Shown: positions 44,385 through 53,472, counted from the first letter of the stretch. The stretch is DNA of 64,000 nt from Pleurocapsa minor GSE-CHR-MK 17-07R (GCA_019359125.1 JAHHHY010000013.1:62001-126000); one strand, 5' to 3'. Notes: generated by a model from the sequence alone, not told the origin. Numbers and translations are program-made.

Positions 44385-46970
44385 TCATTCGGTCACGTCC
44401 ACGGCCTCAATTAGCGGAATAATCATCTCTCCCGCTGAGGTGCCGAGGCGGGCGCCGGTCGTCGCATCGTACACGCCGATCACCAGCTGATACGTCCCCG
44501 GTTCCAGTTCGTCGGGAACCGCTAACGCATAGGTCTCCGTCAGGCGTTCGCCTACCTGCCAGATGCTCGCCGGGTAGCTGTCCCCAATGACCTCATCCAG
44601 TTGGGCAGGCGGGGGAGCCTGGGGATCGGTCGTCAGATGGATGAATACGTGATAATCGGTTGGCATGCTGGCCAATGCTTCCCAGGTGATCTGAATATCA
44701 TAGCTGCTGCCGCGCTGCACGGGCTCATCGGCCAGCGCGATGCCGTCTCGGGTGATCGCGAAGCCGTCGATCTGAAGCTGTTCGCCCAGCCGAATCGGCG
44801 TGATCGGGGCCGCTTCGGCGGTATCTGGCTGGCGGGGCAGCAGGAACGTGCCCAGGCGTGCGATTTGCAGCGCCGGGTCGGCATTTTCGCCTTCCACGCT
44901 CACCGCCTGATTGAGCAGATAACTGAACATACCGCCAATCAGCGTATAGCGTCCGGGGGTGGCATCCTGCGGCACTTCCAGATAGTGATGGGTGGCGATG
45001 ATTTCATTCGTGCGCCATATCCGCGAGCGATACATGCCGCTGAACGGATACACATGGGCGCTGGCCATCGCCTGCCCATCATCAGTCCAAAGCTGCGCGA
45101 AGACCTCGTAATCGACCGGGAGCGCTTCAAGCGCCTGCCAGAACAGGGTGACATGCATCGATATCCCCGGCTGAAGCTCATCAACCGGCGCGCTGTATCC
45201 CAGCAGCCTCACCCGCCCGTCAAAGACCGCATTCATCGGCTGATCGATCACGTCGCGCGCGGCAAACAATCCGTCGGGTGTCGGCAGTGACACAAATTCC
45301 GCGACCTGGGTACGGCTCGCGTCCACCAGCGGGATGCCCGGGCCATCTTCCATCACCGCGCGCGTCTGATCGTCCGTCAGCGGCGGCAGCAGATACACAG
45401 TGTTGTCGTGCAGCAGCACCCACAGCCGATCATCCGGTCTTGCCGGATACCCGTCGTGGCGCGCGCGGTCCGGAACCTGCATGTGGATCACCGTCAGCGT
45501 TGACGGAGGATTCTGAATATTCAGCCTGCCCTCGGCATCGATGGCGCTGGCGCGCTCGCGAAAACCGGCGGCCAACGTCCATGCCACATCGGGGCGAATA
45601 TATTCTGAATACGGCAGCAGAAAGGCCTGATCGCTGTGCTGTGACACATAGCGCCCGATATCGACATCCGTCTGTGCTTTTCGCCAGCTCCACTGGGGAT
45701 CTGTGTATTCAGACGGGATGAAGACGTTCAGATAGGTGGACATATTCACGACGGTGGGTGCGAACAATCCGATCATCAGCGCGCCGCGTAAAAGGTGCTG
45801 CACCCAGGCCATCCGCTGAAAACTCAGCCTGTCCCACAGCCACGCCAGCCCCAGGCCCGCGAGGATGCAAATGAACGGAACGGTCCCCATCTGGTGCAGC
45901 GCGTGGATTTCGACCACAGCGCCGCTGATCAGATCGGTGATCAGCAGGACCGGAATGGCCAACAGGCTCCACGTAAAGGCGATCTGCCGCCGTGAGCGAA
46001 GGGCCAGCAGGACTGCGACCACAAAGCCCGCTGCAAACACAGGCGACAGGATCGGCAGGCCCATAATGGTATAGGCCCCTCTCCAGGACGAGAGGATGCC
46101 TTGCAGGCTCAGGACGATATTTTGCAGCACCAGGCTGACTGGGCCCCCATAAGCCGAGGTGTCATACAGCCACAGCCAGCCGCCGGTGGTCGAACTTCCC
46201 GCATCGGCGCGTCCGCTGAAGGCTTCCGGCGCATACAGGAACAGGCCCAGCGCGGGCAGCGTAAAGATCAGCGAGACCAGCGCCAGGGTGAGCCATCCCC
46301 GAAAACTGGCGCGAAAGCGGGCGGGCTGGGTGATCAGCAGGGAGGCCATCCACAACGCCACCACAATCGGCAGCAGGCGCGCAGGCAGATACAGGTACTG
46401 GTTGAGCGCCAGCGCCATGCCGGCCAAAACCCAGCGCATCGTGTTTCCAGCTTCGCCGCTGCGCTGCCACGCGCGCGCCGTGAGCCAGGTGAACAGCGCG
46501 ACGCCAGTCAGGAAGGGCGGCGACTCCATGCCCAGGCGATTCATGCCGATAATGTGCAGGCTGAGTGCGCCCGCCAGTGCCGCGAACAGGCCCGCACGCC
46601 GACGAAACGACTCTGCACGGTCGGCACCGATCAGCCAGGTGGTGGCCGGATACAGCAGCAGCACAAACAGCACACCCATGCTGGCGGTGAAAATCCGCTG
46701 CGGCAGATACGACACCCCGATGAGCTGGGTCAGCACGCCGGTCGCGTAAACGGGCAAAAATTCCGGGGAATACAGTTCACGGATATAAAACGGGATGACG
46801 CCCCGATCTACCCAGTCAATCGCATTGATGCCAATCCACGAAACGTCCCCATGTCCGCCGGAAGGTGCATAGTCGAGGCGGATGAACCGTAAAACGGCGG
46901 CGATCACCACGATTCCGATCAGGGCGATCATGGTGAGGTGTGCAGGTGTGCTGCGGACCGATTGATTCAA
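44385..46970 (-). CDS. GT39/ArnT-like multi-spanning membrane protein
   Basis: This 861-residue protein has about twelve membrane helices in its first 470 residues, then a long extracellular beta-rich part. The first outside loop holds an acidic 'LDYAPSGGHGDVSWIGINAI', as in PMT-type glycosyltransferases that use a lipid-linked sugar. 'DRGVIPFYIRELYSPEFLPV' and 'IIGMNRLGMESPPFLTGVAL' are typical of Chloroflexota homologues. The C-terminal third carries two similar repeats ('HVTLFWQALEALPVDYEVFA' and 'QITWEALASMPTDYHVFIHL'). I chose a TTG start at 46970 because AGGAG lies nine bases upstream and the first helix follows at once. It may transfer sugars to proteins or lipids at the cell surface. 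Confidence 0.78.
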   Translation of the reverse strand: MNQSVRSTPAHLTMIALIGIVVIAAVLRFIRLDYAPSGGHGDVSWIGINAIDWVDRGVIPFYIRELYSPEFLPVYATGVLTQLIGVSYLPQRIFTASMGVLFVLLLYPATTWLIGADRAESFRRRAGLFAALAGALSLHIIGMNRLGMESPPFLTGVALFTWLTARAWQRSGEAGNTMRWVLAGMALALNQYLYLPARLLPIVVALWMASLLITQPARFRASFRGWLTLALVSLIFTLPALGLFLYAPEAFSGRADAGSSTTGGWLWLYDTSAYGGPVSLVLQNIVLSLQGILSSWRGAYTIMGLPILSPVFAAGFVVAVLLALRSRRQIAFTWSLLAIPVLLITDLISGAVVEIHALHQMGTVPFICILAGLGLAWLWDRLSFQRMAWVQHLLRGALMIGLFAPTVVNMSTYLNVFIPSEYTDPQWSWRKAQTDVDIGRYVSQHSDQAFLLPYSEYIRPDVAWTLAAGFRERASAIDAEGRLNIQNPPSTLTVIHMQVPDRARHDGYPARPDDRLWVLLHDNTVYLLPPLTDDQTRAVMEDGPGIPLVDASRTQVAEFVSLPTPDGLFAARDVIDQPMNAVFDGRVRLLGYSAPVDELQPGISMHVTLFWQALEALPVDYEVFAQLWTDDGQAMASAHVYPFSGMYRSRIWRTNEIIATHHYLEVPQDATPGRYTLIGGMFSYLLNQAVSVEGENADPALQIARLGTFLLPRQPDTAEAAPITPIRLGEQLQIDGFAITRDGIALADEPVQRGSSYDIQITWEALASMPTDYHVFIHLTTDPQAPPPAQLDEVIGDSYPASIWQVGERLTETYALAVPDELEPGTYQLVIGVYDATTGARLGTSAGEMIIPLIEAVDVTE

Positions 46971-47201
46971 TAACGGGGACTCCTGCCTGGGCTGAGGTTG
47001 TGCGCTGGGTATAGGAACCCATCCACGCTCATTATGCAAAATCCACGCGACGCTTGACCACCGTGAAGATACAGGCGAAGTCGGCGTTTGGCCTACGCGA
47101 GATTCAGCAGTGCCGGGGCTAAAACGCCAGACCCACGGCAAAACGGGTGATATCCGCATATGATAGAGGCATCGCCGTCAGCCCAGCAGGAAGTTCCGCC
47201 C

Positions 47202-48050
47202 ATGTATTGCCGCCTTGAGTGCCTGCAGGAAACCGGGACGCGCTCGCCCGTGGTGTTCATTCACGGCTTTCCCGATTCGCCGTTGATGTTTACCGAGTAC
47301 ATGACCGCCGACGAACAGGGGCAGCCGTGGCTGCGCGACCGGCAGATCTATACGATCGCCTTTCCAAACCGCTTCACCAACCCGAATTACCCATCACTGG
47401 GCGCGCTGGTCCGCGAGCCACTCCAGCCGGAGGTCGACGCGCTATTGAGCGAGCGCATCGCCGCCAGCCCCACCGGGAAAATCATCATCGTCGCCCACGA
47501 CTGGGGCGCGACCTGTACGTGGAAATTCGTGCGGACGCATCCTGACCTGCGCGGCGGCATCGAGGCGCTGGTGGCGCTGTCGGTGGCCTCGTCGTTTCGC
47601 TATGACGTGTGGGAGCACGGCCTGCGCGCCATCGGCTGGGCCTATTCCGCGCTGTTTGGCCTGCCCTATTACGTGCGCGTGCCAGCCGTGCAGCGCTTCG
47701 TGGCCAGGATGATCGTCGAGCGCGGCGGCTATCAGTCTGACCAGAACGACACGCTGCACATGGACACCTATCACTACTGGTACGGGCCGCTGCGCCCGTT
47801 CCTGCTGCCGTTTGACCTGATCGGCCTGCGCGCGCGGCCCGCTTTCCTCGACTTCGCGTTTCCCGTGCTGTATATCCGCAGCCCGATCGACCGCCTGCCC
47901 TCGACCGCGGCCTTCGAGCGCGCCATGGCTGGGCGCCCAAACTGCCATATGGTGGTGCTGGAAGACGTCAATCACTGGTTCCCGGAGCAGCATCCGCAGC
48001 GCGTGCTGGGGGAGATTCGGGCGTTTTTCGGGCAGCAGAATGTGGGCTAG
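47202..48050 (+). CDS. alpha/beta hydrolase (epoxide hydrolase/dehalogenase-like)
   Basis: This 282-residue protein has the alpha/beta-hydrolase fold. The oxyanion loop 'VVFIHGFPDSPLMF' is near residue 20 and the nucleophile elbow 'IIIVAHDWGATCTWK' near 105, with Asp instead of Ser, as in epoxide hydrolases and haloalkane dehalogenases. A catalytic His sits in 'LEDVNHWFPEQHPQR' near the end. A helical cap with 'YHYWYGPLRPFLLPFD' lies between. The start ATG at 47202 has AGGAAG eight bases upstream; an in-frame ATG at 47160 is the alternative. No signal peptide is visible. The substrate is probably an epoxide or halogenated compound, unproven. Confidence 0.87.
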   Translation: MYCRLECLQETGTRSPVVFIHGFPDSPLMFTEYMTADEQGQPWLRDRQIYTIAFPNRFTNPNYPSLGALVREPLQPEVDALLSERIAASPTGKIIIVAHDWGATCTWKFVRTHPDLRGGIEALVALSVASSFRYDVWEHGLRAIGWAYSALFGLPYYVRVPAVQRFVARMIVERGGYQSDQNDTLHMDTYHYWYGPLRPFLLPFDLIGLRARPAFLDFAFPVLYIRSPIDRLPSTAAFERAMAGRPNCHMVVLEDVNHWFPEQHPQRVLGEIRAFFGQQNVG

Positions 48051-48145
48051 CTGAGCGATGAGACGTGCCTCTTCGCCTGACGCACAGGCATCGATTTCGT
48101 CACAGAGGGTTAGCTGTTAATTACTACAATTACTTGACAGGTGAG

Positions 48146-48203
48146 TTTGTCCCGTTTCAATAGCCTGAAATTGTACTCATATTCCCATTAATAAGGGACA
48201 AAC
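48146..48203. promoter_or_regulatory. long-range inverted repeat covering the ribosome site
   Basis: GTTTGTCCC (48146-48154) and its exact complement GGGACAAAC (48195-48203) flank 40 bases. The right arm includes the AAGGGA that should serve as ribosome binding site for the gene at 48205. A TTGACA lies just before the left arm (48135-48140), without a good -10. If transcribed, pairing would hide the ribosome site; alternatively it is a two-part operator. Confidence 0.45.
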
Positions 48204-48204
48204 C

Positions 48205-48642
48205 ATGCTGAGCATAATCGATAGAGTAAACTGGGATATCTATAAGCAAAATGCACCACGTTTAGATATAAGAATTGCTCTTGTAAAGCTTAATTCGGAT
48301 GAAGAGGCGGAATGTTCGCAGGGTTTCTATGATATAACTCAGGGCATTGAGTTTTCTATGGGTGAACTCAACGCCCTTGTATTCGATTTGGTTCCTGTGT
48401 TGTTTAGCTTGATGAAATTACCTGATTTTAGGTACAAAGAGTTAGCATCTGAACTTCTGCTAATCTGCGGGCAATCTGTAGAAACTAATGCTACGAATCC
48501 TGAGTTACTAGAGCATCAAAGCAAATTGAGAAAAATAATCTGTGAACAATTATATCAATATCTTCATAGTGACCAAAATGATTTAAGCAGCGATACCAAA
48601 GAAAATTTGGCTTATTTGATAGAAATTTGCAACCCCAGTTAA
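48205..48642 (+). CDS. AT-rich hypothetical protein, 145 residues
   Basis: This soluble, mostly helical acidic protein ('LNALVFDLVPVLFSLMKLPD', 'ELLEHQSKLRKIICEQLYQY') is of no family I recognise. The gene is markedly richer in A and T, with many AAT/TTA/ATA codons, than every neighbour, which use GC-ending codons. That points to recent transfer. Helical-repeat proteins of this size are common among immunity proteins and HEAT-like adaptors, but there is no toxin next to it. A 9-bp inverted repeat overlaps its ribosome site. Confidence 0.7.
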   Translation: MLSIIDRVNWDIYKQNAPRLDIRIALVKLNSDEEAECSQGFYDITQGIEFSMGELNALVFDLVPVLFSLMKLPDFRYKELASELLLICGQSVETNATNPELLEHQSKLRKIICEQLYQYLHSDQNDLSSDTKENLAYLIEICNPS

Positions 48643-48979
48643 TTCACAATCTGCTTTAGTTTGAGGAATTGCGTCTATAATCTCAGGTTAATAATCAGTG
48701 GTGCGGGTTTTATAAGCTGAAGTCCTTGATGCTGATTTTGAAAGGTTCAGCCAGGGAATTGAGCTGTACAGATAATTAAGCTCCCATGTGCACAGCCCGG
48801 TCTGGTCTGTCTGGAACACCATGCGCCATGCGATTTCTGTGCGGGCCGCACTGTCCGCGAACTACCCCTCACCCAACTGACAAAGCCAGCAGAGGCGCAA
48901 AACGCCGCCTCGGTGTGAGACAGCGTTTTGGCTGTTTTATCCTGCATGGCTGATAGCCCCTGAGGCCATCGGCTGCGGA
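48643..48979. other. non-coding gap, nothing recognised
   Basis: These 337 bases lie between the AT-rich gene and the next, oppositely oriented gene. The left half is AT-rich like the gene before it, the right half GC-rich. No terminator hairpin with a T run, no repeat and no credible reading frame was seen. Confidence 0.5.
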
Positions 48980-49372
48980 TTATGCCTTCGCGGCCAGGGG
49001 TGTGCCTGTCGCCGGCCAGCGCCAGGCCAGCCACACCGTCACGACATTGATGACCAGGCTGACGGCCAGCAGGAACTTGTCATAGGCGCCGGGATAACTG
49101 CCAATGTCGACCAGCACAAAGGCGAAGAACCCGACAGCCACCACAATATTGGCCCAGCGGCCGATCGAGCGCGGCAGCACCAGCGACAGGAACACCATCG
49201 AGATGGGGATGAGCATGATGACGGCGGCCGCGAACCATTTCAGTTCGTCAGGCTGAGGACTTTCAAACACGCGGGCAAAGTCGCCGCTGTAAATGCGCAG
49301 CACATCGCCCATCAGATAAAGCAGCATGACCATCGCCCAGGCGCCGGAAAGTTGAATACGTCTATCGAGCAT
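48980..49372 (-). CDS. DUF6326-like four-helix membrane protein
   Basis: This 130-residue integral membrane protein has four helices: 'LSGAWAMVMLLYLMGDVLRI', 'WFAAAVIMLIPISMVFLSLV', 'ANIVVAVGFFAFVLVDIG' and 'FLLAVSLVINVVTVWLAWRW'. This matches the small DUF6326 group, of unknown function, often found near TetR-like regulators. GGGAGAT precedes the ATG. A promoter with an operator-like palindrome lies about 215 bases upstream (49588-49617), giving a long leader. No other gene in the transcript is apparent. Confidence 0.72.
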   Translation of the reverse strand: MLDRRIQLSGAWAMVMLLYLMGDVLRIYSGDFARVFESPQPDELKWFAAAVIMLIPISMVFLSLVLPRSIGRWANIVVAVGFFAFVLVDIGSYPGAYDKFLLAVSLVINVVTVWLAWRWPATGTPLAAKA

Positions 49373-49833
49373 GTGAATATCTCCCTGTTGTAACCATACG
49401 AATACATTTCCCTTCGGACCTGTTTACACCCGACGCTGACAAGGCGCCGCCAAGCCTGGCATCCTGAGCGGATAAGGCGAACCTGAGGTGTCATTCAGTG
49501 CGGATAGATGAAGGGTGTGGATCTGAACGTGTAAGGCTCTCTTTCCTCCTGCCCTAAAGCTATGTGCCTCACAGTACCATACAATACATACTACTGTGCG
49601 TTACACAGTATTGTCAAGCCCATAGTATGACAATCACGGGCGGTGGGGGGAGCATCACCAGCGGCATGCTGTGGCGCTGATGACGGCTGACGGCATGCGG
49701 CATGACCGGTCGGCAGAACACAGCGCGCCTGTATTTCTTAGCCATTTACTCAGGTGACGATATGCAGTCTTACGTATACTATAAACGCGAAGGCTTGCGA
49801 CTGAGGTTTGCTGCATCAGCATAGAACATCTTT
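49373..49833. other. divergent intergenic region upstream of the sigma factor
   Basis: These 461 bases separate the membrane protein gene (minus) from the ECF sigma gene (plus). An AT-rich core at 49560-49640 has the minus-strand promoter and palindrome listed separately. Near the sigma gene, TATACTATAAAC (49774-49785) could be part of a promoter, but no fitting -35 or typical ECF -35 (GGAAC) was found. No reading frame is convincing. Confidence 0.5.
49588..49617 (-). promoter_or_regulatory. promoter with palindrome in its spacer
   Basis: On the minus strand TTGACA (49612-49617) and TAGTAT (49588-49593) are separated by 18 bases. The spacer is covered by a perfect 7-5-7 palindrome, TACTGTGCGTTACACAGTA (49592-49610). 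A repressor bound there would block RNA polymerase. The probable target is the four-helix membrane protein gene downstream. The regulator is not in the immediate neighbourhood. Confidence 0.6.
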
Positions 49834-50400
49834 ATGGTACATGACCAAACGACCGATGATCTTGCCCTCATCCAGCAGATTACCCAGGGCAACCAGCAGG
49901 CCCTGACGGAACTTTATGCGCGCTATGCCCGGCCAGTGTTCAACCTGGCCCTGTATGTGCTGCAAAATCGTGTGCTGGCCGAGGAGATCATGCAGGATGT
50001 GTTTCTGCTGATCTGGCAGTCGCCGCACAAATGGAGCCCGGAAAAGGGTCGGCTGAGCAGCTGGATGATGTCTGTGGCACGGCACATGGCGATCGACCGC
50101 CTGCGCCATGAAAAAGTCCGCACCAGCGATCACACCGAGTCGTTTGATGAACTGGCCGAGCATTTAGGCGTGAAAACGGTCAGTGTGCTGGCGGAAGACA
50201 CCGCCCTGCTGCGGTCGCTGATGCAGCGGCTTCCCAAAGAGCAGCGCGATGTGCTGCTGCTGACTTATTTTCGCGGGCTGACCGCGGCCGAGATTGCCGA
50301 GCGGTTGCAAATACCCACGGGAACGATAAAGTCTCGTCTGCGTTTAAGCCTGGAGAAACTGCGCGACTGGTGGCACGAAGCCATCAACGAACGTTTATAG
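49834..50400 (+). CDS. ECF RNA polymerase sigma factor (SigK-like)
   Basis: This 188-residue sigma-70-family factor has region 2 at about residues 20-90 ('LTELYARYARPVFNLALYVL', 'AEEIMQDVFLLIWQSPHKW', 'RLSSWMMSVARHMAIDRLRH') and region 4 at about 125-180 ('RLPKEQRDVLLLTYFRGLTA', 'AEIAERLQIPTGTIKSRLRL'). It lacks regions 1 and 3, as ECF factors do. It directs RNA polymerase to a small regulon. The next gene encodes an RskA-like anti-sigma factor and the third a fasciclin protein, the same partner set as mycobacterial SigK-RskA-MPT70/83. No strong ribosome site precedes the ATG at 49834. Confidence 0.92.
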   Translation: MVHDQTTDDLALIQQITQGNQQALTELYARYARPVFNLALYVLQNRVLAEEIMQDVFLLIWQSPHKWSPEKGRLSSWMMSVARHMAIDRLRHEKVRTSDHTESFDELAEHLGVKTVSVLAEDTALLRSLMQRLPKEQRDVLLLTYFRGLTAAEIAERLQIPTGTIKSRLRLSLEKLRDWWHEAINERL

Positions 50401-50456
50401 GCTTTCTCTGGCAATCGATGGTTTAATGAGTTTGTACGCATAGTTGTGAACCAATC

Positions 50457-51458
50457 ATGGGAAACGAACATACCTCTGCCGAGTCGCTGGAACCACTCTG
50501 TCACCATCTGTTGAGCATGCTCCCATCCTATGCGCTGGGGACGGCCTCGGCAGATGAAGCGCGGGCGGTGGAAGCGCTGCTGCCGCTGTGCCCTGATGCG
50601 CAGGTCGCACTCGACGATTACCGGCTCATTGGCGATACCCTGCTGACGCTGAGCCCGCTCAACGAAGCGCCGCCGCCGGTCGAGGCGCTGCTGCGTCGAC
50701 TTCCCATGAAGACGCCAGCCCATCACGCGGCACAAAAACAGCCAAAACATGCCGTCCATACGCTGCCTGTCGCAGCCGCGCCGCAGCCAGGACCGGCGAC
50801 CCATCTGCGGCAGCCCAACGGAGCGGCAAAAATCCACAGCGCGCCGGAAAGACGTGGGCCCATGACGGCAAACCCGAAGCCTGTGTTTCAGCGCGCCAGC
50901 GCGCAGCGGGGCGGCCTGGGGGTGGGTGCTGCTGTGGCAGCCTGCGCCGCCCTGCTCTTTGTGGGCAGCCAGGTCTTCTGGGCGCTGCAAATCGACGGCC
51001 TGCGCCGCGAGCAGCAGGCCTCGCTGGCCACCTACACGGAAGCCATCACGCAGACGCTGGGCGAGCGCCTGGAGACGGTGGCCAATCCTGGCCTGGCAGG
51101 TGCGGATGCCTGGGTGCTGAATACCGCCAACCATCACCGGGCGCTGCTGCCCGCCGAAAGCAACGCAGAGGCTGCCAAAGCCTCATTTGTATGGAACTCT
51201 GATGACCAGATCGGGGCGCTGGTGGTCACCGGCCTGCCCGTGCTGGAGACCGAAGAGACGTATCAGCTCTGGCTGGTGCGCGGCGAAGGCCAATCGCTCA
51301 GCCTGGGCACGTTTGAGCTGGATGCATCCGGCGTCGGGGTGCTGATCTTTCAGGCAGCCCAGCCGATCGAAGACTACAGCCATATCGGCGTGAGTATCGA
51401 GCCGGAAGGCGGCACCAGCATGCCCACCACACCCCATCTTATTGTCGGTAATATCTGA
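50457..51458 (+). CDS. RskA-like transmembrane anti-sigma factor
   Basis: This protein has 333 residues. The N-terminal cytoplasmic part (about 1-80) has the RskA-type helical 'LSMLPSYALGTASADEARAV' and lacks the HxxxCxxC zinc motif of ZAS anti-sigmas. A Pro/Ala-rich linker leads to one membrane helix near residues 160-180 ('GAAVAACAALLFVGSQVFWA'). The outer C-terminal domain is the RskA beta-sandwich ('VVTGLPVLETEETYQLWLVR', 'LSLGTFELDASGVGVLIFQA'). It should hold the sigma factor at the membrane until regulated proteolysis or a signal releases it. It starts 56 bases after the sigma gene. Confidence 0.88.
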   Translation: MGNEHTSAESLEPLCHHLLSMLPSYALGTASADEARAVEALLPLCPDAQVALDDYRLIGDTLLTLSPLNEAPPPVEALLRRLPMKTPAHHAAQKQPKHAVHTLPVAAAPQPGPATHLRQPNGAAKIHSAPERRGPMTANPKPVFQRASAQRGGLGVGAAVAACAALLFVGSQVFWALQIDGLRREQQASLATYTEAITQTLGERLETVANPGLAGADAWVLNTANHHRALLPAESNAEAAKASFVWNSDDQIGALVVTGLPVLETEETYQLWLVRGEGQSLSLGTFELDASGVGVLIFQAAQPIEDYSHIGVSIEPEGGTSMPTTPHLIVGNI

Positions 51459-51622
51459 GCATCGGCCTGTTAAGTGTTTCATGAAGCACATGAGAATCCC
51501 GTGAACAGTTACGCCAGAAAGTGATCCTTCCGCGCCCGGCATCCGATCTATATCTATCGAATGTGCACTCAGATTGACTGTCCGAGCGTTCGACTTTACT
51601 TCAGAGAAAAGGAAGGCACTCT

Positions 51623-53290
51623 ATGCGTAATTGGCGTGTTGTACTGTTAGTAATATTTGTAATCAGTCTTCTGGCGGTTCCTGTCGCAGCGCAGGGAAAT
51701 ATCGTCGATGTGGCATCCGGCAATCCAGAATTCTCGACGCTGGTCGCCGCGGTGCTGGCGGCTGACCCCGCCATCGCCGAAGCCCTGAGCGGCCCCGGCC
51801 CGCTGACGGTTTTTGCCCCCACCAATCAGGCCTTTGCAAACCTGCTGTCCTCGCTGAATCTGACGGCTGACGAGCTGCTGGCCAATCAGGAACTGCTGAC
51901 GCAGGTGCTGCTCTATCACGTCGTCGAAGGCAACGTGCTGGCCGCTGATGTGGTCGCGCTGGATGGCCAGAGCGTGAGCACCCTGCTGCCCGACAGCGCC
52001 ATCGCGATTTCGATCGTGGATGGTGGCGTCGTGCTGAATGACATCGTCAACGTCGTGCAGACCGACATCGCCGCCAGCAATGGCACCATCCACGTGATCG
52101 ACAATGTGCTGCTGCCCACGTCGGTGATTGAAGCGCTGGGCATGGCCATGGAAGAAATGACCGCCGATACCGGCTTCGTCAACATTCAGGTCGCGCACCT
52201 GTCGCCGGACACCCCGGCCGTGGATGTGTATGTGAACGGCGACGCCGCCATCACCAGCCTGGAATTCAATCAGCTGACCGAATGGATCACGCTGCCCGCC
52301 GGATCGTACGAAATTGCGGTCGCGCCTGCTGGCACCTCGGTCGACCAGGCCGCCATTGGCCCCGCGACGTTTGACCTGCCGGCTGGCCAGTTCATCACGG
52401 TTGCCGCCATCGGTTCGCTGGAGGCCGGCACGCTGGCCCCCGCCATCATCGCCCAGGATTACAGCCCTGTGGCCGACGGCAACGTCCGCGTGACGCTGTT
52501 CCACGCTATTGAAGATGCGCCCGCGGTCGATGTGCTGGCCAACGGCACCACCGCACTCGTCCGCCAGCTCGCTTACCCCGGCACGCTGGGCGACAACGAC
52601 GGTCTGTTCACGCTGGAAGTGCCCGCTGGCACCTATGACCTCTCGGTCGTGCCGAACGGCGCCACCACGCCCGTCGTGATCGATCTGCCGGGCACCACCC
52701 TCGAAGCCGGTAACATCTACTTCGTGGCCGCCACTGGCACGCTGGCCAACCCGAGCGTCGCCCTGTTCACGGTGAACAGCGAACGCGCGACCGAGCTGCG
52801 CACCGCTGTTGGCATCGAACCCGCTGCGCCGAACCTGGCGGAACTGGTCATCGCCGCCACCCAGGGCAATCCGGCTGAATTCACCATTCTGCTGGCCGCT
52901 GTGCAGGCTGCTGACCCCGCCATCCTGGCCGCGCTGACCGGCACCGATCCGCTGACCGTGTTTGCGCCCACCGACGCTGCCTTCGCCGCCCTGCTGACGC
53001 AGCTCAACCTGACGGCCGAGCAGCTGCTGGCCCAGCCTGATCTGGTTTCGACCGTGCTGCTGTACCACGTCGTGGCTGGCGCAGTGCCCGCCAGCACCGT
53101 GGTCACGCTGGACGGCCAAAGTGTGGCCACGCTCCAGGGTGAGTCGGTCGCGATTTCGATCGTCGACGGTGGCGTAGTGCTGAATGGTACCGTCAACGTC
53201 ATCCAGACCGACCTGACGGCCAGCAATGGTATCGTGCACGTGATCGATGCCGTGCTGGTGCCGCAGGCCGTGCTGAACGCAATGGGCTAG
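51623..53290 (+). CDS. secreted fasciclin (FAS1) protein with DUF4397 domain
   Basis: This 555-residue exported protein has a signal peptide (1-24, 'VLLVIFVISLLAVPVAAQ'). FAS1 domain 1 (about 25-170) has 'FSTLVAAVLAADPAIAEALS', 'LTVFAPTNQAFANLLSSLN', 'LLYHVVEGNVLAADVV' and 'GTIHVIDNVLLP'. A DUF4397 region (about 180-395, 'VQVAHLSPDTPAVDVYVNG'-like twice) follows, then FAS1 domain 2 (about 405-555) with 'LTVFAPTDAAFAALLTQLN', 'VLLYHVVAGAVPASTV' and 'GIVHVIDAVLVPQ'. AAAGGAAGG precedes the ATG. It probably functions in adhesion or envelope matrix. No lipobox or anchor is seen. It is a likely target of the sigma factor two genes upstream. Confidence 0.93.
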   Translation: MRNWRVVLLVIFVISLLAVPVAAQGNIVDVASGNPEFSTLVAAVLAADPAIAEALSGPGPLTVFAPTNQAFANLLSSLNLTADELLANQELLTQVLLYHVVEGNVLAADVVALDGQSVSTLLPDSAIAISIVDGGVVLNDIVNVVQTDIAASNGTIHVIDNVLLPTSVIEALGMAMEEMTADTGFVNIQVAHLSPDTPAVDVYVNGDAAITSLEFNQLTEWITLPAGSYEIAVAPAGTSVDQAAIGPATFDLPAGQFITVAAIGSLEAGTLAPAIIAQDYSPVADGNVRVTLFHAIEDAPAVDVLANGTTALVRQLAYPGTLGDNDGLFTLEVPAGTYDLSVVPNGATTPVVIDLPGTTLEAGNIYFVAATGTLANPSVALFTVNSERATELRTAVGIEPAAPNLAELVIAATQGNPAEFTILLAAVQAADPAILAALTGTDPLTVFAPTDAAFAALLTQLNLTAEQLLAQPDLVSTVLLYHVVAGAVPASTVVTLDGQSVATLQGESVAISIVDGGVVLNGTVNVIQTDLTASNGIVHVIDAVLVPQAVLNAMG

Positions 53291-53331
53291 GCTTGCCCGC
53301 GCTGCTGCGACAGCGAGCAGTAAATCTATAA

Positions 53332-53377
53332 ACAGACAGCGGGAGCAAGGCCAATGTGCCCTGCTCCCGCTGTCTGT
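53332..53377. terminator. strong hairpin after the fasciclin gene
   Basis: A 16-base perfect stem (ACAGACAGCGGGAGCA / TGCTCCCGCTGTCTGT) with a 14-base loop sits between two convergent genes, about 40 bases after the fasciclin stop. No T run follows. The inner 36 bases recur exactly, inverted, at 57011-57046. Confidence 0.75.
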
Positions 53378-53472
53378 ATTATCACGGGACATCTGCGACG
53401 CGCTGGTGCCCACATCCCCGGCATCTTTTGCGCGTTACAGCACGCGACAAGACATAGTATCGCTGCTTCAGC

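Noticed and set aside
51459-51622. GCATCC...CGAATG before the fasciclin gene as a SigK-type promoter
   Set aside because: The hexamers resemble the mycobacterial consensus, but the spacing is about 12 bases instead of 16-17, so the match is not convincing.
51647-53413. 588-codon minus-strand frame opposite the fasciclin gene
   Set aside because: His/Arg/Gly-rich shadow of a well-supported FAS1 protein.
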